10,169 nt of DNA. Origin: Ignavibacteria bacterium (GTDB lineage Bacteria > Bacteroidota > Ignavibacteria > Ignavibacteriales > Melioribacteraceae). Below, piece by piece: positions 7,330 to 10,169 of this stretch; the stretch's first letter is position 1, and the number at the start of each line of letters is the position of its first letter. The position numbers and the translations under genes are program-made. The stretch spans positions 1 to 10,169 of the forward strand of contig QILJ01000197.1 in NCBI GenBank assembly GCA_003233295.1. Direction: 5' to 3'. The notes under the pieces are model-generated. The model did not search any database and was not told the DNA's origin. It saw only the letters and a program-made list of their open reading frames with translations.

Positions 7330-7355
7330 TTATAGACCTTCAAAGTTAATATCAA

Positions 7356-7547
7356 TTATGCTTTCTTTTGCTCGTCATTGTCGTCATCAAGCTTGATATC
7401 TTCTTCAACTTCTTTAACAGCTTTCTTGAATTCCTTCATCCCTTTGCCAATTCCTTTGGCAAATTCCGGAATTTTTTTTGCGCCGAATAAAATAAGTATT
7501 GCAGCTACAATTATGAATATTTCCATAGGTCCTAAGTTCCCAAACAT
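7356..7547 (-). CDS. tatA: Sec-independent protein translocase subunit TatA/TatE
   Basis: TatA proteins oligomerise in the inner membrane to form the passage for folded twin-arginine substrates recruited by TatC. The 63-residue protein has the standard plan: a short N-terminus containing LGPMEIF, a single membrane helix at about residues 8-21, the [12 protein letters not shown] hinge (21-32), an amphipathic Lys-rich helix ([17 protein letters not shown]), and an acidic tail. TatA or TatE is favoured over TatB by the short length and the FG hinge. A GAGG site about 6 nt before the ATG overlaps the gap after purQ. No tatC is nearby, which is common when tat genes are dispersed. Confidence 0.95.
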   Translation of the reverse strand: MFGNLGPMEIFIIVAAILILFGAKKIPEFAKGIGKGMKEFKKAVKEVEEDIKLDDDNDEQKKA

Positions 7548-7559
7548 TTTAACCTCAGT

Positions 7560-8255
7560 TTATTTAAGTAAATTATTTGCTATTGATCTAAAAATATCTG
7601 CACCATCCGATTTGTTCAGAATAGGATCTGTTGCTCTTTCCGGATGAGGCATCATTCCAAGTACGTTCCTTTTTTTATTTGTTATACCAGCAATATTCAA
7701 TTTTGATCCATTAGGATTAACTTCTGCACTAATATTACCTTCTGATGAAGAATACTTAAAAATTATTTGATCATTATCTTCAAGCTCTTTCAGAACATCA
7801 TCACTTGCAAAGTAATTGCCGTCGCCATGCGCAATTGGTATTTTAAGCACATCATGTGTAATCGAATTAGTAAAAATAGTATTCTTTGATTCAATTTTTA
7901 CATAAACATCTTTACAAATGAACTTTGTTGAGATATTCTTTAATAGAACACCTGGTAAAAGCCCAGCTTCCAATAAAATTTGGAAGCCATTACAAATCCC
8001 AATCACTATTCCACCCTTATTAGCAAAGTCTATAACCGAATTCATAATAGGAGAGAAACGTGCAATTGCACCGGTTCTTAAATAATCTCCGTACGAAAAT
8101 CCGCCAGGTAAAATTATTACATTGCAACTTTTAAGATCGGTATCTTTATGCCATAAAAATTCCGAATCAAATTCCAATATTTTCTTAGTGGCATAATAAG
8201 CATCGTGATCGCAGTTAGATCCCGGGAAAACAACAACACCAAACTTAATACTCAT
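7560..8255 (-). CDS. purQ: Phosphoribosylformylglycinamidine synthase subunit PurQ (glutaminase)
   Basis: PurQ is the class I glutaminase that supplies ammonia to PurL, for the conversion of FGAR to FGAM in purine synthesis. The 231-residue protein carries VVFPGSNCDHDA (8-19), LPGGFSYGDYLRTGAIAR (49-66), the nucleophile elbow GICNGFQ with Cys88, AHGDGNY (142-148), and the His204-Pro-Glu206 pair in MMPHPERATDP, which completes the catalytic triad. The length fits stand-alone PurQ rather than the fused large PurL. Its ATG overlaps the purS stop by 4 nt (ATGA), indicating translational coupling and a fixed PurS:PurQ supply. PurL must be encoded elsewhere. Confidence 0.96.
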   Translation of the reverse strand: MSIKFGVVVFPGSNCDHDAYYATKKILEFDSEFLWHKDTDLKSCNVIILPGGFSYGDYLRTGAIARFSPIMNSVIDFANKGGIVIGICNGFQILLEAGLLPGVLLKNISTKFICKDVYVKIESKNTIFTNSITHDVLKIPIAHGDGNYFASDDVLKELEDNDQIIFKYSSSEGNISAEVNPNGSKLNIAGITNKKRNVLGMMPHPERATDPILNKSDGADIFRSIANNLLK

Positions 8256-8503
8256 TCCACCACTTCAATTTTGTATTCAAAATCTTCGATATTAGGATTG
8301 ACCAGCAATTTTTCACAATATTGTTTTACTTCGTTGCCGGCGGCTTCTTTATCATCTGTATCAACAAAAAATTCGATATACTTTCCAATTCTAGTTTTAA
8401 GTACATTATTGAACCCAAGATGCTTAGCTCCTTGTTCAACAGCTTTACCTTGCGGATCCAAAATTTTAGGACGTTTTCTAACAATTACAGTTGCTTTAAA
8501 CAA
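8252..8503 (-). CDS. purS: Phosphoribosylformylglycinamidine synthase subunit PurS
   Basis: PurS is the small bridging subunit that holds PurQ and PurL together in the three-part FGAM synthase. At 83 residues it has the normal size and pattern: an opening strand with KATVIVRKRPKILDPQGKAV (3-22), the helix EQGAKHLGF, VLKTRIGKYIEFFVD (34-48), and a closing strand after CEKLLVNPNIEDFEYKIEV. The start is a TTG codon preceded by a purine-rich AGAGAGAAAAGA with no strong Shine-Dalgarno core, so initiation may be modest or depend on pssA, whose stop is 12 nt upstream. No ATG or GTG offers a better start. Confidence 0.94.
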   Translation of the reverse strand: MFKATVIVRKRPKILDPQGKAVEQGAKHLGFNNVLKTRIGKYIEFFVDTDDKEAAGNEVKQYCEKLLVNPNIEDFEYKIEVVE

Positions 8504-8515
8504 TCTTTTCTCTCT

Positions 8516-9259
8516 TTATTTATTAACTTTAATTTCTACTTGATTTTCATTTCTAAAAAATTTCAATGCTAAATATCTTAAAATTCCAAATAAAATATGT
8601 AACCAAATTATATAAAATATTGCTTCACCTTTTGTGAGTGAAATTAAAATAAGTATACCTATCGAGATTAATGTGAGCAATAATTTCCCGATAAAGTCCA
8701 TTTTTTTAACCTTAGGAAGTGTGTTATACTTTATATTGCTAACCATAAGCAGCGATAAAACAATGACTGATGGAATGATTGTTGAATCGAAAGGTTTAAC
8801 AATATTCACGCCGTTGTGATAAAAAAGTACTAATGACGAAACAGCTAATGCGGCAATAGGAATAGGCAGACCGTTGAAATCGAGTTTTATTTTGATATCC
8901 TCGATCTGAACATTGAACCTTGCAAGTCTAAAAGCACCGAAGATCAGCAGAAGAGAACTAATTAAAACTCCCAAAAAATCAAATTTGATTAAGTACGATT
9001 GGTAAATCAAGAATGCTGGAGCAGCGCCAAAACTAACGACGTCAGCTAATGAATCCAACTCAACTCCGAACATACTTGTCGTCTTTGTAAGTCTTGCTAG
9101 AAGTCCATCAATCAAATCAAAAAAAGCAGCGATAAATATAAACAGCGCACCAGCATGAAAATCACCATGACTTGTGAATACCAATGATAAAAAACCGCTG
9201 GCTATATTCAATGCCGTTGCAGTATTTGGTATTACTGATTTACTAATTTTTCGATTCAT
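8516..9259 (-). CDS. pssA: CDP-diacylglycerol-serine O-phosphatidyltransferase
   Basis: PssA joins serine to CDP-diacylglycerol to make phosphatidylserine, the substrate of Psd. The CDP-alcohol phosphatidyltransferase motif D-x2-DG-x2-AR-x8-G-x3-D-x3-D is complete at residues 48-73 (DLIDGLLAR, then FGVELDSLAD). The protein is a polytopic membrane enzyme with about six hydrophobic segments. I start it at the ATG at 9259 (247 residues, MNRKISKSVIPN), which matches how family members begin. A GTG at 9289 is also in frame and would add ten residues (257 in all), but it lacks a ribosome binding site. With the ATG start the gene overlaps psd by 17 nt, so the two are probably coupled. Confidence 0.94.
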   Translation of the reverse strand: MNRKISKSVIPNTATALNIASGFLSLVFTSHGDFHAGALFIFIAAFFDLIDGLLARLTKTTSMFGVELDSLADVVSFGAAPAFLIYQSYLIKFDFLGVLISSLLLIFGAFRLARFNVQIEDIKIKLDFNGLPIPIAALAVSSLVLFYHNGVNIVKPFDSTIIPSVIVLSLLMVSNIKYNTLPKVKKMDFIGKLLLTLISIGILILISLTKGEAIFYIIWLHILFGILRYLALKFFRNENQVEIKVNK

Positions 9260-9941
9260 TTTTATTAAACTCAAATATAATAGATTCACCGGCAGTTACA
9301 ACATCATTTTCCTTTACTTTCAAATCCCAGTCAGTACTTACAACTATATCAACACGGCTGCCGAATTTTATCATCCCGAATCTTTTTCCCATCTCAACAG
9401 TATCGCCTTCATTAATTTCATAGACTATTCGTCTGGCAACAAAACCGGCAACTTGAGTGAAGAAGACATTCCCGTATTTACTTTCAATACCAAATTCAGA
9501 TCTCTCATTCTTTTCGTCAGCTTTATCATGAAATGCAACTAAGAAATCTCCCTTTATATATCTGACTAATCTAACTATACCGTTAATAGGAATTCTGTTA
9601 ACATGTACGTTTAACGGAGACATGAAGACTGAAACTTGCCATGCTTCACCTTTAACAAAATCGTTCGATTCAACTTTTTTTACGATCAAAACCTTTCCGT
9701 CAGCCGGTGATATTATAACATTATCAAGATTTGGAGTATTCCTATCCGGATCACGGAAAAAATAGAGAGTAAAAAGAAATAACAATATCGATAAAACAGA
9801 CAATGTAATTTTTATATAATTGTTCCCGATAAATTGAGAAAAAATAAAAATTATTACAGCAATTGAAACAAAAATACCGGCTGTTATGTATCCATATTTA
9901 GTGATCAAAGAGTAAAATTCCAAAGATAAATAAAAATTCAT
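9243..9941 (-). CDS. psd: Phosphatidylserine decarboxylase proenzyme
   Basis: Psd decarboxylates phosphatidylserine to phosphatidylethanolamine. The 232-residue form is the short PSD-A type. It has two N-terminal hydrophobic segments (about 18-38 and 44-62), then the hallmark FFRDPDR (61-67), SPADGKVL (78-85) and NVHVNRIP (111-118). The self-cleavage site FGSRVDI follows, with Gly194-Ser195; Ser195 would become the pyruvoyl group at the start of the small alpha chain. The first gene of the minus-strand operon, it is divergent from ybaB. No Shine-Dalgarno core precedes the ATG. The overlap with pssA joins the two steps of the pathway. Confidence 0.96.
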   Translation of the reverse strand: MNFYLSLEFYSLITKYGYITAGIFVSIAVIIFIFSQFIGNNYIKITLSVLSILLFLFTLYFFRDPDRNTPNLDNVIISPADGKVLIVKKVESNDFVKGEAWQVSVFMSPLNVHVNRIPINGIVRLVRYIKGDFLVAFHDKADEKNERSEFGIESKYGNVFFTQVAGFVARRIVYEINEGDTVEMGKRFGMIKFGSRVDIVVSTDWDLKVKENDVVTAGESIIFEFNKNESKN

Positions 9942-10056
9942 TTTACAAACTTAAAGGTAACATATTATAATCTTAATTTCTTTGTAAAATATATTTTTAT
10001 TAATTTTATAACTCGTATTATTAACTGTAATTTAATTAATTCTAGATGGAGGAGTG
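9942..10056. promoter_or_regulatory. Divergent psd/ybaB promoter region
   Basis: This is a 115-nt, very AT-rich gap between divergent genes. On the minus strand a perfect TATAAT (9964-9969) lies 22 nt before the psd ATG, but no convincing -35 sits 16-18 nt upstream of it. On the plus strand TTGTAA (9982-9987) and TTATAA (10006-10011), 18 nt apart, could serve ybaB. These are consensus matches in AT-rich DNA and may be chance; the phylum's sigma factor may also use other motifs. Confidence 0.35.
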
Positions 10057-10169
10057 ATGATAAAAGGTGGTATGCAAGGGATGATGAAGCAAGTACAGAA
10101 AATGCAGGCAGAGATGGAAAGGATTCAAAATGAATTAGAAAATAAAACAGTTACTCAAGAAAGCGGTGG
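10057..10169 (+). CDS. YbaB/EbfC family nucleoid-associated protein, N-terminal part (3' end outside window)
   Basis: The 37 visible residues open MIKGGMQGMMKQVQKMQAEM and continue through RIQNELENKTVTQESG to the window edge. This is the usual YbaB/EbfC N-terminus: a Gly/Met-rich start, a long helix with QKMQ repeats, and the turn before the first strand (KTVT, then a Gly-rich segment). These proteins form small DNA-binding dimers, and the gene commonly lies upstream of recR. A strong GGAGG (10048-10052) precedes the ATG by 4 nt; a GTG one codon upstream (10054-10056) is possible but even closer to the ribosome binding site. Its usual dnaX neighbour is not upstream, so the gene appears to start its own transcript here. 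Confidence 0.9.
   Translation, partial: MIKGGMQGMMKQVQKMQAEMERIQNELENKTVTQESG

Noticed and set aside
8205..8572. Plus-strand frames opposite purS and its junctions
   Set aside because: They overlap PurS, PurQ and PssA coding sequence on the other strand, and their translations look like reversed coding bias.
9174..9542. Plus-strand frame of 122 codons across the psd/pssA junction
   Set aside because: It is antisense to two well-supported genes and has no domain features.
1..10169. CRISPR array, tRNA, rRNA, riboswitch, insertion sequence or prophage
   Set aside because: I found no regularly spaced repeats, cloverleaf-like segments, transposase or phage motifs. Gaps between genes are at most about 120 nt.

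Overview
This is an AT-rich, gene-dense bacterial chromosomal window. It carries mostly housekeeping genes and shows no phage, IS, CRISPR, tRNA or rRNA signature. The likely source is a member of the Bacteroidota/Chlorobiota (FCB) group, perhaps close to Ignavibacteria. Pointers are the NamZ/DUF1343 muramidase with a Bacteroidota-like signal peptide, the lipoprotein beside it, separate purS and purQ genes, and Shine-Dalgarno sites ahead of many genes (AAGG, GGAG, GAGG), which are rare in Bacteroidia proper. This placement is an inference, not a measured phylogeny.

Layout. (1) Bases 1-1755, plus strand: the 3' end of an agmatinase-family ureohydrolase, then an nfeD gene broken by a 17-bp tandem duplication just before its catalytic-serine codon. 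(2) Bases 1808-9941, minus strand: eleven co-directional genes, transcribed from right to left. The upstream block is psd-pssA-purS-purQ-tatA-gatA-small Cys4 protein, with overlaps or gaps of 26 nt or less. Then come sucD with a clear intrinsic terminator, and ndk-namZ-lipoprotein, again tightly packed. (3) Bases 10057-10169, plus strand: the start of a YbaB/EbfC nucleoid-associated protein, divergent from psd. No gene-free stretch exceeds about 120 bases.

How the genes fit together. Psd and PssA perform the two steps from CDP-diacylglycerol to phosphatidylethanolamine. PurS and PurQ are two of the three subunits of FGAM synthase; PurL is not here. GatA is the amidase subunit of the Glu-tRNA(Gln)/Asp-tRNA(Asn) amidotransferase; GatB and GatC are not here. 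SucD is the alpha subunit of succinyl-CoA synthetase; SucC is not here. TatA is one component of the twin-arginine translocase; TatC is not here. NamZ and the lipoprotein form an envelope pair behind ndk.

I found no convincing new multi-gene system. The most notable signals are the broken nfeD gene, with a possible second defect in a poly-A tract at its start, and an unrecognised 66-residue four-cysteine protein directly behind gatA.
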